Assembly (NCBI GenBank): GCA_017622845.1
Contig: JAGAQJ010000001.1
Location: 1-39,059, forward strand
DNA length: 39,059 nt
Direction of reading: 5' to 3'
DNA from: Lachnospiraceae bacterium
GTDB lineage: Bacteria > Bacillota > Clostridia > Lachnospirales > Lachnospiraceae
Shown here: one piece after another, positions 17,647-26,553 of the stretch
Numbering within the stretch: position 1 is the first letter of the stretch
Layout: every line of letters starts with the position of its first letter
Translations under genes and position numbers: made by a program
The notes under the pieces: model-generated
The model's input: the letters and a program-made list of their open reading frames with translations, nothing else
What the model was told of the DNA's origin: nothing
Database searches by the model: none

Positions 17647-18411
17647 CTATACCTCAATATCTACTGCCTTCGTTGCAAGCACATAGGATATTCCAAGCGC
17701 CGCGACACCGACTGTAGCCGCCGCTCGTCCGGGCATGGTTGTAAACAGCGCATCCAGAAAACCGCTCCCCATCGCAGACATTGCAAGCACTATGATAACC
17801 GGCATTACAAGCATGGTATATGCCTCCGATTTTGCTGATGAGATCACTGTCTCAACTTCCTGCGTAATCTCAAGCTTGTCCCTGATGATATCATGCGTCT
17901 GCCTGATGATATAACTGAAGTCACTGCTTTTTCTGTCTATTGTCTCATAAATGGTCGCAAAACTCTTGATGTCGTCCACTTCACTTCTCTCGCCAAGTTC
18001 TTTGAAACCGTCCTTCATCGGAATCCCTGCCTGCTCATAATCACTGACGATCATTGCAATTTCCCTGACAATGTCAGCCTTTTCGTTAAACATCATTTTC
18101 AACTCACGCAGCGAGTCCTTAATCGCATTTTCCATAGAGCGGCCGCTTCCTCCACTGATGGAAATCGTAATAATTTCAAGAAAATCCTTAAACTGAACGC
18201 GTAGTCTGTTCTGACGCTTCTTTACTACTGATTTTGCATAAAATTTTTCCTGAAAAACAGCGATAACTGCTCCGCCTGCTACAGAGACAAGAAGATTATG
18301 GTAATAAATAAAAAGTATGACGCTGATAACCGCCATAAATATCAGATATGCAAGTAAATGCTGCAATTTTGTCATATTACATTCGTAATACTTAATTCTT
18401 ACCTTCTCCAT
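17647..18411 (-). CDS. tadB: Tad-type inner membrane platform protein TadB
   Basis: A 254-aa protein with hydrophobic spans near residues 20-50 and 205-250 around a T2SSF-like core (FLEIITISISGGSGRSMENAI, DYEQAGIPMKDGFKELG). It is shorter than proteobacterial TadB and lacks the N-terminal extension. Its start overlaps tadA by 20 bp, indicating translational coupling. It pairs with TadC to form the pilus platform. Confidence 0.85.
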   Translation of the reverse strand: MEKVRIKYYECNMTKLQHLLAYLIFMAVISVILFIYYHNLLVSVAGGAVIAVFQEKFYAKSVVKKRQNRLRVQFKDFLEIITISISGGSGRSMENAIKDSLRELKMMFNEKADIVREIAMIVSDYEQAGIPMKDGFKELGERSEVDDIKSFATIYETIDRKSSDFSYIIRQTHDIIRDKLEITQEVETVISSAKSEAYTMLVMPVIIVLAMSAMGSGFLDALFTTMPGRAAATVGVAALGISYVLATKAVDIEV

Positions 18412-19708
18412 TCTTCTCTCCCTTTGTATTCTGTTCTAAAAAATCATATATGCCGGAAAGCACAAATTTGTCCTGATGTAAAATAGGATTTGCAGTCCGT
18501 TTCAATCTTCCCGAGACCTTGTGAAGCGTTGTCTGCTCATCCTCTTCAAACTTATAAATCGGATTTAAAGTCACTCTGCCATCACTATACTCTACAACCT
18601 CGCAAATCTCCATAACTTTTCTCGAAAAGTCCCTGAGTCTCGAAAGATGCACAATATAATCAACCGCCGAGGCAATCTGCATACGTATCGCTTCCAGCGG
18701 CAGGTCCGCGCTTCCAGTTAGAACCATTGTCTCCAAACGGCTTATCATACCCTCCGGTGAATTAGCATGACCTGTCGAGAGACTTCCGTCATGTCCGGTA
18801 TTCATTGCCTGAAGCATGTCAAGCGCCTCCTCCCCCCGCACTTCTCCTACAACAATTCTGTCAGGACGCATTCTAAGAGATGCCTTAATCAAATCACGTA
18901 TTGTAATTTCATTTGCTTCTTTGGAATTTGCTTTTTTTGTCTCCATTCTTACTAAATTGGGAATGTTTTTAATCTGAAGCTCCGCAGAGTCCTCTATCGT
19001 TATCACACGTTCCCACGGCTGTATATAATTTGACAATGCGTTTAAAAAAGTTGTTTTACCGCTTCCTGTTCCTCCGCATACAAATACATTATGCCTTGAC
19101 CGGACAACCTTTTCCAAAAACTCTGCCGCCTCTGTCGTAATTGAGCCATACTGTAACAGTTTCTCAATGGTCATGGGATTCTTGGAAAATCTTCTTATCG
19201 TTACCGTCGCACCATTTAAAGCTACCGGCGGAAATACAACATGCACACGCGAGCCATCGTCCAGTCTGGCATCTACGATTGGATTACTGGCATCTACTGT
19301 CCTGTCCATAGCGCTTACAAACTTCTGTACAATTCTTATCAACTCGTCATTGTCCTGAAAGTGCTCATCCAACCGCATCAGTTTGCCTGCCTTTTCAACA
19401 AATATCGTATCATAGCCGTTTATCATAACCTCGGTAATATCAGAATCTGTGATAATTTTTCCTAAAATTCCAAGTCCCTCTACAGACTCATTAATCGTAT
19501 ATCTGAGCATGCTCTTTTCCTTAAAGCTCAAACCCTGATAATACCTGTATACCTCGATATCATTCGCATGTGCCCACTGTTCACGCTCAGTAAGCTTGTC
19601 ATTAATCAGCTTTTCAAATTCCTCTGCATTATATTCCCTGATTCTGCTTGCTTCCTGAACAGCTTGTTTTAAGACTGCTACCTCCTGCATAAATAAATTC
19701 TTTTCCAT
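18392..19708 (-). CDS. tadA: Tad pilus assembly ATPase TadA/CpaF
   Basis: A 438-aa secretion ATPase of the VirB11/CpaF branch. Walker A is GGTGSGKTT at 212-220. An Asp box (TIEDSAELQI) starts near 237. MRPDRIVVGEVRGEEALDML includes the Walker B region, and TGHDGSLSTGHANS is the histidine box. It hydrolyses ATP to drive pilin assembly. The start is the first ATG. AGGAAAGG lies about 13 bases upstream, so a slightly later start (ATG at residue 7) is possible. Strongly conserved; identity is secure. Confidence 0.95.
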   Translation of the reverse strand: MEKNLFMQEVAVLKQAVQEASRIREYNAEEFEKLINDKLTEREQWAHANDIEVYRYYQGLSFKEKSMLRYTINESVEGLGILGKIITDSDITEVMINGYDTIFVEKAGKLMRLDEHFQDNDELIRIVQKFVSAMDRTVDASNPIVDARLDDGSRVHVVFPPVALNGATVTIRRFSKNPMTIEKLLQYGSITTEAAEFLEKVVRSRHNVFVCGGTGSGKTTFLNALSNYIQPWERVITIEDSAELQIKNIPNLVRMETKKANSKEANEITIRDLIKASLRMRPDRIVVGEVRGEEALDMLQAMNTGHDGSLSTGHANSPEGMISRLETMVLTGSADLPLEAIRMQIASAVDYIVHLSRLRDFSRKVMEICEVVEYSDGRVTLNPIYKFEEDEQTTLHKVSGRLKRTANPILHQDKFVLSGIYDFLEQNTKGEKNGEGKN

Positions 19709-19738
19709 TTTTGTAACTGTACCTTTCCTTTGATCTTC

Positions 19739-20779
19739 TTATTGCAAAAGGTCATTTATATAAATGCCATTTTCCTGTCCAATGGAATTCAAAAGGTCAT
19801 TATTTAAAATACTTCCATAACTGTGGACAACACCAATTACCGGAAGCTGAAGCTCATAATTCTTTTTATTTGATTCCGCAAAATTTTTGACCAGAACCAT
19901 GCGTTCTCTATGCTCAGTAGTCCAAATCTGTTCGTCAAAATTTTTCATTTTCGCATCTGCATTTTCACTGTTTCTTTGAACTACGACAATTTTGTCAGAA
20001 GTCTCCAATACTGCTTTCGTCAATTTATCAAGACAACTCCCTGTATCAATCACCATAAAGTCGCACACGCCGCACTGCTTAATTTTACTGATAACCGTTT
20101 CCATTTCCTCCGAGTTTACATCATCATAATCTACAAGCCTGCGAAAACCTTCAAGATATAGAAATCCCATCTCATTTTCTTTTAAGATTCCTTTCAGAGT
20201 CAGTTGAAAATTGCCGGTTCCATTCAAGGTCTCTACCAATCGGGTGATTCCCTCATCCTGCACTTTAAAGCAGGAAGATGAACTACTAATCTGCTCTGTT
20301 GATAAAAACAGCACTTTTTTATTTACCTCATGAAGTTTCCTCGCAATTGCTAATGCAATTGTTGTCTTCCCACTCCCACCAATTGGCGAGTAAACTGATA
20401 TGACTTTTGTACTTTCCTCCCTGAAAAACTCCAAATCATCTTCCCCAACGTACTCTGCATAGTTTTTTAATATTTCCTTATAAATATTACTGATACGCTG
20501 ATACTTTTGAATTGCTGCTACTGATGGATATATCTTTCTGTTTTTTGTTTCTTCGCTGCAAAGGCATATTGGCATTGACCCTGTTGAAAAGTTTATTGGA
20601 TTTTCTGATATGTCAGGCTGAAAAAGAACAATTTGGAACGAATTTTGCTCCATAGCCTGCTCAAAAGTCTCTTTTCTTGAAAAAATGGAAACGGAAAGCT
20701 CATCATACTGCTGCAAAACACCTGACAAACGCTCCAAATAATTTCTATCTTTATCCAATATGGCTATTTTTATATTCAT
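19739..20779 (-). CDS. tadZ: TadZ/CpaE-like ParA-family ATPase
   Basis: A 346-aa protein. An N-terminal atypical receiver-like domain (about 1-110) is followed by a MinD/ParA ATPase domain with a deviant Walker A, SPIGGSGKTT (131-140), and VIDTGSCLD further on. TadZ/CpaE proteins place Tad machines at a defined site in the cell, often the pole. It is the first gene of the 12-gene operon, 53 bp behind the -10 box of the consensus promoter. GGAGG precedes the ATG. The following tadA gene starts 30 bp downstream. Confidence 0.85.
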   Translation of the reverse strand: MNIKIAILDKDRNYLERLSGVLQQYDELSVSIFSRKETFEQAMEQNSFQIVLFQPDISENPINFSTGSMPICLCSEETKNRKIYPSVAAIQKYQRISNIYKEILKNYAEYVGEDDLEFFREESTKVISVYSPIGGSGKTTIALAIARKLHEVNKKVLFLSTEQISSSSSCFKVQDEGITRLVETLNGTGNFQLTLKGILKENEMGFLYLEGFRRLVDYDDVNSEEMETVISKIKQCGVCDFMVIDTGSCLDKLTKAVLETSDKIVVVQRNSENADAKMKNFDEQIWTTEHRERMVLVKNFAESNKKNYELQLPVIGVVHSYGSILNNDLLNSIGQENGIYINDLLQ

Positions 20780-20831
20780 GTTCAGCCTCCAATAGATGTC
20801 TTACATCTTTTTCCAGAAATTTAATAAATTT

Positions 20832-20860
20832 ATTATATATTTATCATTTTCTTTTGTCAA
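20832..20860 (-). promoter_or_regulatory. Consensus promoter of the Tad operon
   Basis: TTGACA (20855-20860), a 17-bp spacer and TATAAT (20832-20837) on the minus strand, pointing at tadZ. Architecture is identical to the kinase-operon promoter at 7489-7517, including the overlap of one base with the operator. Spacer sequences differ, so this is conserved design rather than a recent copy. Confidence 0.88.
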
Positions 20861-20893
20861 CTCTATAGAGTATATTTTAATACTCTATAGAGT
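20860..20893. promoter_or_regulatory. Twin palindromic operator, second copy
   Basis: ACTCTATAGAGT at 20860-20871 and again at 20882-20893, 22 bp apart centre to centre, exactly as at 7517-7550. The distal copies are extended to TACTCTATAGAGTA in both loci. The site lies between divergent tadZ and the XRE gene, so it probably also controls the regulator itself. A weak plus-strand -10 (TATACT, 20918-20923) lies downstream of it. Confidence 0.88.
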
Positions 20894-20962
20894 ATATTTA
20901 ATTATGATATATGTTGCTATACTTACTTATAGGTAGTATTTAATCATGTTTGGAGTGAATTT

Positions 20963-21292
20963 ATGAAATCAGATAGGGAATACAATTTAATGGTAGGCCT
21001 AAGAATTCGTGAAGTTAGAGAATCTTTTCATCTTACAAGAGAAAAATTTAGTGAAAAATGTGATATATCTCCAAGTTTCCTTGCCGATATAGAGAGAGGA
21101 AATAAAAGCCTTACGGCAAAAACAATTTATAAAATTTGTGATGCCTGCAATATCTCGGCTGATTATATTATTTCAGGGCATAAATCGGGCTTTGATAAAG
21201 ATTTGGCTATAGAAATGCTTGATCACTATTCTGATGAACAGCTAGAACATATAACAAATATCCTATATGAAATACGCCAGCTTTCACGATAA
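20963..21292 (+). CDS. XRE-family transcriptional regulator
   Basis: A 109-aa protein. Residues about 11-65 form a Cro/CI-type helix-turn-helix (LRIREVRESFHLTREKFSEK, then CDISPSFLADIERGNKSL). A short C-terminal helical tail (EMLDHYSDEQLEHITNILYE) may mediate dimerisation. It has no sensor domain. GGAG lies 8 bases before the ATG. It is divergent from tadZ across the twin operator, the usual place for a local regulator, and is the best candidate to bind ACTCTATAGAGT here and at 7517-7550. Activation or repression is not decided by sequence. Confidence 0.88.
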   Translation: MKSDREYNLMVGLRIREVRESFHLTREKFSEKCDISPSFLADIERGNKSLTAKTIYKICDACNISADYIISGHKSGFDKDLAIEMLDHYSDEQLEHITNILYEIRQLSR

Positions 21293-21307
21293 AGGCTGGC
21301 GTATTTT
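21271..21307 (+). terminator. Terminator overlapping end of XRE gene
   Basis: A perfect 11-bp stem (AATACGCCAGC with GCTGGCGTATT) followed by TTTT. The stop codon of the XRE gene lies in the loop. It may also stop minus-strand transcription leaving the phospholipase D-like gene, which ends at 21328. Confidence 0.75.
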
Positions 21308-21327
21308 ACAAAATTCTGCACTGGTGT

Positions 21328-22791
21328 TTACAATAAATGCCGGAACAAGCCGGAGAAAATCTTCAGCATTTCCGAACTAATCTGTCTGAAAAAGGGCATT
21401 TCCTTTTCCCTAAAATTTATCCCGGGACTTTCTGTCCCATCCGGCATCACATGTCTGCTCATGTCCATCTTCGCGGCGGCATCTTTGCGCAGCATGTCAT
21501 TCAGTTGGGGGCAATCAATCACCAGCATTAATTCCGTATCAAGATACGTGCTTCTGATATCCAGATTATAAGAACCGATGACGCTGATGCGGTCATCTGC
21601 CAAGACGGTTTTTGTATGCAGCGATTGTCCTGCCATCAGTTCAAAAACCTCACTCCCTGTCCGGAGGATATTATCCTTTTCATTCAGATAATCCGTGCAG
21701 CCAAAGGGATTTGCTCCGCTTTCGACCGCATTGACAATGATCTGTATCTGCCTGCCTTCATCACACAATCCGGTCAATGCGTCATACATTGCATCATCGC
21801 ATATAATATAGGGAGTTTCTATGATTATCTGTTTTCCCTGCCGCATAACCAGGCAAAGCTGTTCCCACAGCTTTGGCTTTTTATTTTCCGGCTCTATCGG
21901 ATTGGTAAGAAGATGCACGCTCTCTGCCTCTATTGTTTCTGTCTGCCAGTCAATCGGCAAAGAGGTCTCCGGATACTGCTTCAGAAGCTCCTCATAATGT
22001 TCTTCGAGCCTTTTCAGCTCTTTTCCATATTTTTCACTGCAGAAGGCAAGCTGTTTGCAGCAGGGCAGCCCCCATATCTGTGTGAAATAATCCTTTACCT
22101 GGCTGACTGAGCCGCTGCCTTTCCCCGAGCAGACCAGCACATCTCTGTCCACATTGTACTTCTCCTGGTATTCCCCCAAAAAAAGGTCATTCGTATTCCT
22201 TCCGCCCAGAATGTAAAACGCATCATCAACAATCAAATATTTGTCATGCAGACGATAGTTCAGCTTCCACGGGGTCAAAAGATTTATCGGATTGTAAAAC
22301 CGTACCTGTATATTGGGGTGAGACGCAAATGCCTGAAAAATCCTGTTGCATTGTAAATAAAAGGTTCCTGAAATACCATCGATGATAACACGGACATTTA
22401 CTCCGCGCTGTGCGGCATTCAGCAGTGCTGCCATCATATCCTGTCCGCTGTTGTCGGCGCGGAAATCAAATGTTGACAGCACAATTTCTTCCTCTGCCGC
22501 TTCAATCATCCGCAAGCGCCAGATGAGCGCCTCCCTGTTGTCATCAACACATAAAATTCGTTCCTGCGTATCTGCGTTCGTTTCACCGGAAAGAGAGGTT
22601 TTCAAGTCTGCTTCTTTGTGAAAAAGAGGCGGAACGATACCGCTGATGACAACGTAGAGTAAAAACAGAACTACGAAAATTCCTGCCCCTTTTAAAATTC
22701 TGCCTTTGCTGTTTAACCCGTTTTCTTTTATATCCGGTTCCCCCCTGTCCGCTGCTCCTTCATCAGTTCCATTTGGAATCCCTTCTGCCAA
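21328..22791 (-). CDS. Phospholipase D-like / cardiolipin synthase-like membrane protein
   Basis: A 487-aa protein with one N-terminal span (about 36-55) and two HKD motifs: H182-K184-D189 (YRLHDKYLIVDD, then GGRNTND) and H392-K394-D399 (SLHTKTVLADD, then GSYNLD). Paired HKD motifs are needed for phosphatidyl transfer or hydrolysis. It resembles cardiolipin synthases but has one membrane span rather than two. The start appears to be TTG at 22791, overlapping the DUF308 gene by 29 bp. No ATG is available before the catalytic region. It is the last gene of the ftsH operon. Confidence 0.8.
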   Translation of the reverse strand: MAEGIPNGTDEGAADRGEPDIKENGLNSKGRILKGAGIFVVLFLLYVVISGIVPPLFHKEADLKTSLSGETNADTQERILCVDDNREALIWRLRMIEAAEEEIVLSTFDFRADNSGQDMMAALLNAAQRGVNVRVIIDGISGTFYLQCNRIFQAFASHPNIQVRFYNPINLLTPWKLNYRLHDKYLIVDDAFYILGGRNTNDLFLGEYQEKYNVDRDVLVCSGKGSGSVSQVKDYFTQIWGLPCCKQLAFCSEKYGKELKRLEEHYEELLKQYPETSLPIDWQTETIEAESVHLLTNPIEPENKKPKLWEQLCLVMRQGKQIIIETPYIICDDAMYDALTGLCDEGRQIQIIVNAVESGANPFGCTDYLNEKDNILRTGSEVFELMAGQSLHTKTVLADDRISVIGSYNLDIRSTYLDTELMLVIDCPQLNDMLRKDAAAKMDMSRHVMPDGTESPGINFREKEMPFFRQISSEMLKIFSGLFRHLL

Positions 22792-23317
22792 AAGCTTCCA
22801 TGATACTGTCGATTCCCATCAATACCAGATAAACTGCCACTACATATCCGATAGCCCTCATCGTCATAAAAGTAAGGAAAGGACGGAAAACCATCAAAAA
22901 ACCTAAAACAACTCCTATTACATTCATAATCAGCATAAAGTAATAGAAAACTTTTCCTCCTCTCATACCATTGGGATTCATATGAGAAAGCCGTGAGATG
23001 CAGTGGGCAATAAACCACACCGGAAACAGCAGCGATATAATCCATTTTCCCGCATTAGGATAAATCAGGAGCATGATTCCGCACATCACGCTTAAGATAC
23101 CGGAAATCAGCGATATGGTAGGACCAAAGCCCGTGTATTTTTCTACCCTTACGTAGGTTACAATATCAACGATTCCCGTGACAACAGCAATCATGCCATA
23201 AATCACAACAATGCCGGTCAGCATGCCTCCCGGACGGATAAAGGTAAAAATTCCAAGCAGTACCAGAAGGATTCCCATGACAAGCTCCATCCAGTCAAAT
23301 TTGAAGTTTCTCTTCAT
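22763..23317 (-). CDS. DUF308 / HdeD-like membrane protein
   Basis: A 184-aa protein with about six hydrophobic segments in pairs and the pattern GILLVLLGIFTFIRPGG, typical of DUF308 (HdeD-like) proteins. In enterobacteria HdeD is linked to acid resistance; the role here is unknown. It starts 2 bp upstream of the ftsH stop on the same strand, with AAGGAAGG before the ATG. Its 3' end overlaps the next gene. Confidence 0.8.
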   Translation of the reverse strand: MKRNFKFDWMELVMGILLVLLGIFTFIRPGGMLTGIVVIYGMIAVVTGIVDIVTYVRVEKYTGFGPTISLISGILSVMCGIMLLIYPNAGKWIISLLFPVWFIAHCISRLSHMNPNGMRGGKVFYYFMLIMNVIGVVLGFLMVFRPFLTFMTMRAIGYVVAVYLVLMGIDSIMEAFGRRDSKWN

Positions 23318-23319
23318 TT

Positions 23320-25143
23320 CTATGCACCTTCCTTTCCATTCAGAATTTCCATAAATTCCATACCGGTAATGGTTTCCTGTTCATAAAGGAACTTTGCCAG
23401 CTCATCTAACTTTCCGCGGTTTTCTTCCAATATCTGTTTTGCCTTTTGATGCTGCACTCTTACAATTTCCACCACTTTTTTATCAATCTCTTTTTGGGTC
23501 TCGGCGGAGCAGGTCAGCGTCGTATCACCGCCAAGATATTGATTATTCACATTTTCCATTGCCACCATATCAAATTCGTCGCTCATGCCATAACGGGTAA
23601 TCATGGCACGTGCTAATTTGGTCGCCTGCTCAATGTCATTGGAGGCGCCTGTTGTGATTTCTCCGAATACAATTTCTTCTGCTGCCCGTCCTCCGGTATA
23701 GGTTGCAATCTTATTTTCAAGCTCCTTTTTCGTCATCAGCACTTTATCGCCCTGCTCTACCTGCATGGTATATCCCAGCGCGCCGGAGGTACGGGGAATA
23801 ATCGTAATCTTCTGTACAGGAGCAGAATCCGTCTGCATCGCTGCCACAAGCGCATGTCCTATCTCATGATATGCCACCACTTTCTTTTCACTGTCAGAAA
23901 GAATCGCATTTTTCTTCTGATATCCTGCAAGAACGACTTCAATGCTTTCTTCCAAATCTGCCTGTCTCACGAAGCTGCGTTCATTTCTGACTGCCCGCAG
24001 CGCCGCCTCATTCACGATATTGGCAAGCTCTGCGCCGGAGGTGCCGGAAGCCATACGGGCAATCGTATGGAAATCCACATCATCTGCTACTTTAATCTTC
24101 TTTGCATGAACCTTCAATATCGCCTCGCGTCCGGCAAGGTCCGGAAGCTCCACCGGTACACGGCGGTCAAACCGTCCCGGTCTTGTCAGGGCAGGGTCTA
24201 AGGACTCCGGCCGGTTGGTGGCTGCCAGAATGATAACGCCATTGTTGCCTTCAAAGCCGTCCATCTCCGTAAGGAGCTGGTTCAACGTCTGCTCCCGCTC
24301 ATCATTGCCGCCGATTTGCCCGTCACGCTTTTTACCAATGGCATCAATCTCATCAATAAAGACAATGCATGGCGCTTTTTCCTTAGCCTGCCGGAACAGG
24401 TCGCGGACCTTGGAAGCTCCCATGCCTACAAACATTTCCACAAACTCAGAACCGGACATCGAAAAGAACGGTACGCCTGCCTCACCTGCCACTGCCTTTG
24501 CCAGCATGGTTTTTCCGGTTCCGGGAGGTCCCACTAAAAGCACTCCCTTCGGCATGGATGCGCCGACCTCGGAATATTTATTCGGGTTGTGCAGGTAATC
24601 TACAATTTCAGCAAGGTTTTCTTTCGCCTCATCCTCACCTGCCACATCATCAAAGTAAATCCCCTCTGTCGACTGGACGTAGACCTTCGCATTGCTCTTT
24701 CCCATACCGAAAGCCATGGCATTTGGTCCGTCGAGATTCTGCATCAGCTTTTTGTTCATATACTGCCCGATTCCGACAAAAATCAGCATCGGGAGGATTA
24801 CTGTCAGAAATATACTCAGTAACGGCGACATGGTTTTTTCGATATTTTTTGCGAATTTCGCACCCGAATCATAAAGCCGCTGTGTCAGTGTCGGGTCCTC
24901 CATGGCGCCGGTCTTGTAAACTGCCGTATTCTCCTTGTCCGTAAAGACAATTTGGGAATTTTCCACCTGCACACTGCCGATATTCTTGTCTTCAATCATT
25001 TCCATAAAAGTGCCGTAATCCACTTCTTCCACCTGTCCCTGCAGAAGCAGCGGCGTTACAATAATATTGAACAAAAAGATTACCAGCATTGCAATTCCAT
25101 AATAATAAAGCAACGATTTTTTTGGTGATTTGACTTCTTTCAT
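23320..25143 (-). CDS. ftsH: ATP-dependent zinc metalloprotease FtsH
   Basis: A 607-aa membrane AAA+ protease. Two spans (about 15-33 and 108-127) flank an extracytoplasmic domain. Walker A is GPPGTGKT at 205-212, Walker B FIDEID at 262-267, the second region of homology holds RPGRFDRR near 321-328, and the zinc site is HEIGH at 426-430. It degrades misfolded or short-lived membrane and cytosolic proteins. I chose ATG 25143 because GGAGG lies 5 bases before it. In-frame ATGs at 25155 and 25179 have weaker sites. The usual chromosomal ftsH lies next to tilS/hpt; this one does not, so it may be a second copy. Confidence 0.93.
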   Translation of the reverse strand: MKEVKSPKKSLLYYYGIAMLVIFLFNIIVTPLLLQGQVEEVDYGTFMEMIEDKNIGSVQVENSQIVFTDKENTAVYKTGAMEDPTLTQRLYDSGAKFAKNIEKTMSPLLSIFLTVILPMLIFVGIGQYMNKKLMQNLDGPNAMAFGMGKSNAKVYVQSTEGIYFDDVAGEDEAKENLAEIVDYLHNPNKYSEVGASMPKGVLLVGPPGTGKTMLAKAVAGEAGVPFFSMSGSEFVEMFVGMGASKVRDLFRQAKEKAPCIVFIDEIDAIGKKRDGQIGGNDEREQTLNQLLTEMDGFEGNNGVIILAATNRPESLDPALTRPGRFDRRVPVELPDLAGREAILKVHAKKIKVADDVDFHTIARMASGTSGAELANIVNEAALRAVRNERSFVRQADLEESIEVVLAGYQKKNAILSDSEKKVVAYHEIGHALVAAMQTDSAPVQKITIIPRTSGALGYTMQVEQGDKVLMTKKELENKIATYTGGRAAEEIVFGEITTGASNDIEQATKLARAMITRYGMSDEFDMVAMENVNNQYLGGDTTLTCSAETQKEIDKKVVEIVRVQHQKAKQILEENRGKLDELAKFLYEQETITGMEFMEILNGKEGA

Positions 25144-25234
25144 CGTACCCTCCATTCCGCCGCCTTTTCCCTGCGGCATAAATCGTAATCAGACTTTTGT
25201 ACCTTCACTCTGTCATGCAGATATTGGCGGAAAT

Positions 25235-25651
25235 CTATTTTTCCTGCTGCTCCATCTGTGCATCAATAGCCTCCAGAGACATTAACAATGCATGGTCAGC
25301 CGCCAGCATGGCGAAATCCAGAGCATATTCCGCCATGAGGATTTTCTCTTCCGGATAAAGTTCTTCGTTCTCATCCTCAGAAACGCACTTGTTCATTTTT
25401 TCCTTTGCCTTCCCTATCACTTGCTCTACCTCGCTAAAGGTATCGGAAAGCATGGCGAGCATCTCTGCTTTTGAAAACCTAAGATTCTTATGGAGCATCA
25501 TCTCAGTTTCTTCACACTCTTTACGGATTTTTGCTATCTCACTCTTTACCTGAGCATGTTCTGCATACTCGGTTAAGTGTATCCGGCTATGAAGCTTTCC
25601 GATTTTTTCATCAAGCTGGCATAATTTCACAGTAAGAATTTCATGAGACAT
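25235..25651 (-). CDS. Uncharacterised helical protein, first gene of ftsH operon
   Basis: A 138-aa, almost entirely helical, Glu/Lys-rich protein with heptad-like patterns (QVKSEIAKIRKECEETEMML) and no membrane span or known motif. Family not recognised. A strong AGGAGG site lies 7 bases before ATG 25651. The longer frame upstream runs through a repeat and is not credible. It is 91 bp ahead of ftsH on the same strand, so it may be an adaptor or a co-regulated stress protein (inference). Confidence 0.7.
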   Translation of the reverse strand: MSHEILTVKLCQLDEKIGKLHSRIHLTEYAEHAQVKSEIAKIRKECEETEMMLHKNLRFSKAEMLAMLSDTFSEVEQVIGKAKEKMNKCVSEDENEELYPEEKILMAEYALDFAMLAADHALLMSLEAIDAQMEQQEK

Positions 25652-25676
25652 CTGAATTCCTCCTTCCTTTATTAGG

Positions 25677-25769
25677 GTCAGTATACAGGGGACAACACGC
25701 TTCAGACCATGTAATCTCGCCGATGGCGGAGGTTGAAGAGTCAGAAATAGTCCGATTTGTGCTCCTGCC
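25677..25769 (+). repeat. Interspersed repeat fragment, copy A
   Basis: GTCAGTATACAGG (25677-25689) and a second block beginning GTCAGAAATAGTCCG (25740-25769) both recur at 32526-32577, where they lie closer together. Here they are separated by about 50 bp of extra sequence. The repeat sits in the untranslated leader of the ftsH operon. Confidence 0.6.
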
Positions 25770-25800
25770 AGTGTACGAAACATGAACCTTATTAAATTGC

Positions 25801-25829
25801 ATGATACTCTTTTTTCTTTGCCCTTTCAA
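25801..25829 (-). promoter_or_regulatory. Putative promoter of the ftsH operon
   Basis: TTGAAA (25824-25829), a 17-bp spacer and TATCAT (25801-25806) on the minus strand. The transcript would have a leader of about 140 bases holding the repeat fragment. Confidence 0.55.
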
Positions 25830-25860
25830 TTGACACAATTTCTTATGTGTATAGACAAAA

Positions 25861-25898
25861 TTACCGGAATGTAAAGATTTTTACACTCCGGCAATTCT
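25861..25898 (-). terminator. Terminator behind the TetR gene
   Basis: A 15-bp stem with a four-base loop. Two pairs that would be mismatched in plus-strand RNA become G-U pairs in minus-strand RNA, and a TTTTGT run follows on that strand. It therefore serves the tetR gene that ends at 25943. Confidence 0.75.
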
Positions 25899-25942
25899 GT
25901 TAAACACTTTTTTCAATGATAATTAATGTACTGTTCAGTATT

Positions 25943-26485
25943 TTAGGGCTTTTCGATATGAAACCGTTCCCCTGTCATCAGAAGATAAACCATATGGACA
26001 ATTTCATTTAAATTTTCCGTATCATCACTTGTCCAGCCACGGAGAAGTCCCATGACAGCCTGACTATGATAACGCAGGATAAACTGCAACTCCGAACGGC
26101 TGTATATCTGATGCATCTTTCTGTTCTCTGCTGCCGCTTCAAAAAAGTGATAAATGTACTGCTCCAGAAGCTTTTCTATTTCATCCCTGTAATTTGTCTG
26201 TATTCCTTTTTTCACATGGGAAATGGCATTTACTGCTGTCAGGAAAAAATACCGAAGCCCTTTTTCTGCATCTCCCTGGGCTTGTATTTCCTGAAGAAAT
26301 TGTTCCGTATCCTGCTCTAAAGACCACCGGACCATATCCGGAACATCTTCAAAATGATAATAAAATGCCTGCCTTGTAATCTGGCATTCCTCCACAATAT
26401 TCGTTACTGTCAGCTTTTTTACATTTTTTTCAAAGAGAAGCCTTTTGGCAGCCTCCACTATGTTTTTTTTCATATCGATTGCCAT
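25943..26485 (-). CDS. TetR/AcrR-family transcriptional regulator
   Basis: A 180-aa protein. The N-terminal helix-turn-helix (KKLTVTNIVEECQITRQAFYYHF) is typical of TetR proteins. The C-terminal helical ligand domain shows the LRYFFLTAV region and the GLLRGWTSDD motif near the end, as in the TetR C-terminal 8-like group (DhaS-type regulators). TGGAGG lies 6 bases before ATG 26485, which I prefer to an upstream ATG at 26527. No target gene is adjacent; neighbours are a toxin-antitoxin pair and the ftsH operon. Confidence 0.85.
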   Translation of the reverse strand: MAIDMKKNIVEAAKRLLFEKNVKKLTVTNIVEECQITRQAFYYHFEDVPDMVRWSLEQDTEQFLQEIQAQGDAEKGLRYFFLTAVNAISHVKKGIQTNYRDEIEKLLEQYIYHFFEAAAENRKMHQIYSRSELQFILRYHSQAVMGLLRGWTSDDTENLNEIVHMVYLLMTGERFHIEKP

Positions 26486-26553
26486 AAAATTCCTCCAAAC
26501 ATTCATTGTCCAGTGCGATAATTCCAATTAAAAAGCAATCTATTCCATCTGCT

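Noticed and set aside
25652-25783. N-terminal 44-residue extension of the 138-aa helical protein
   Set aside because: The extension reads through a repeat fragment and the AGGAGG ribosome site points clearly at ATG 25651.
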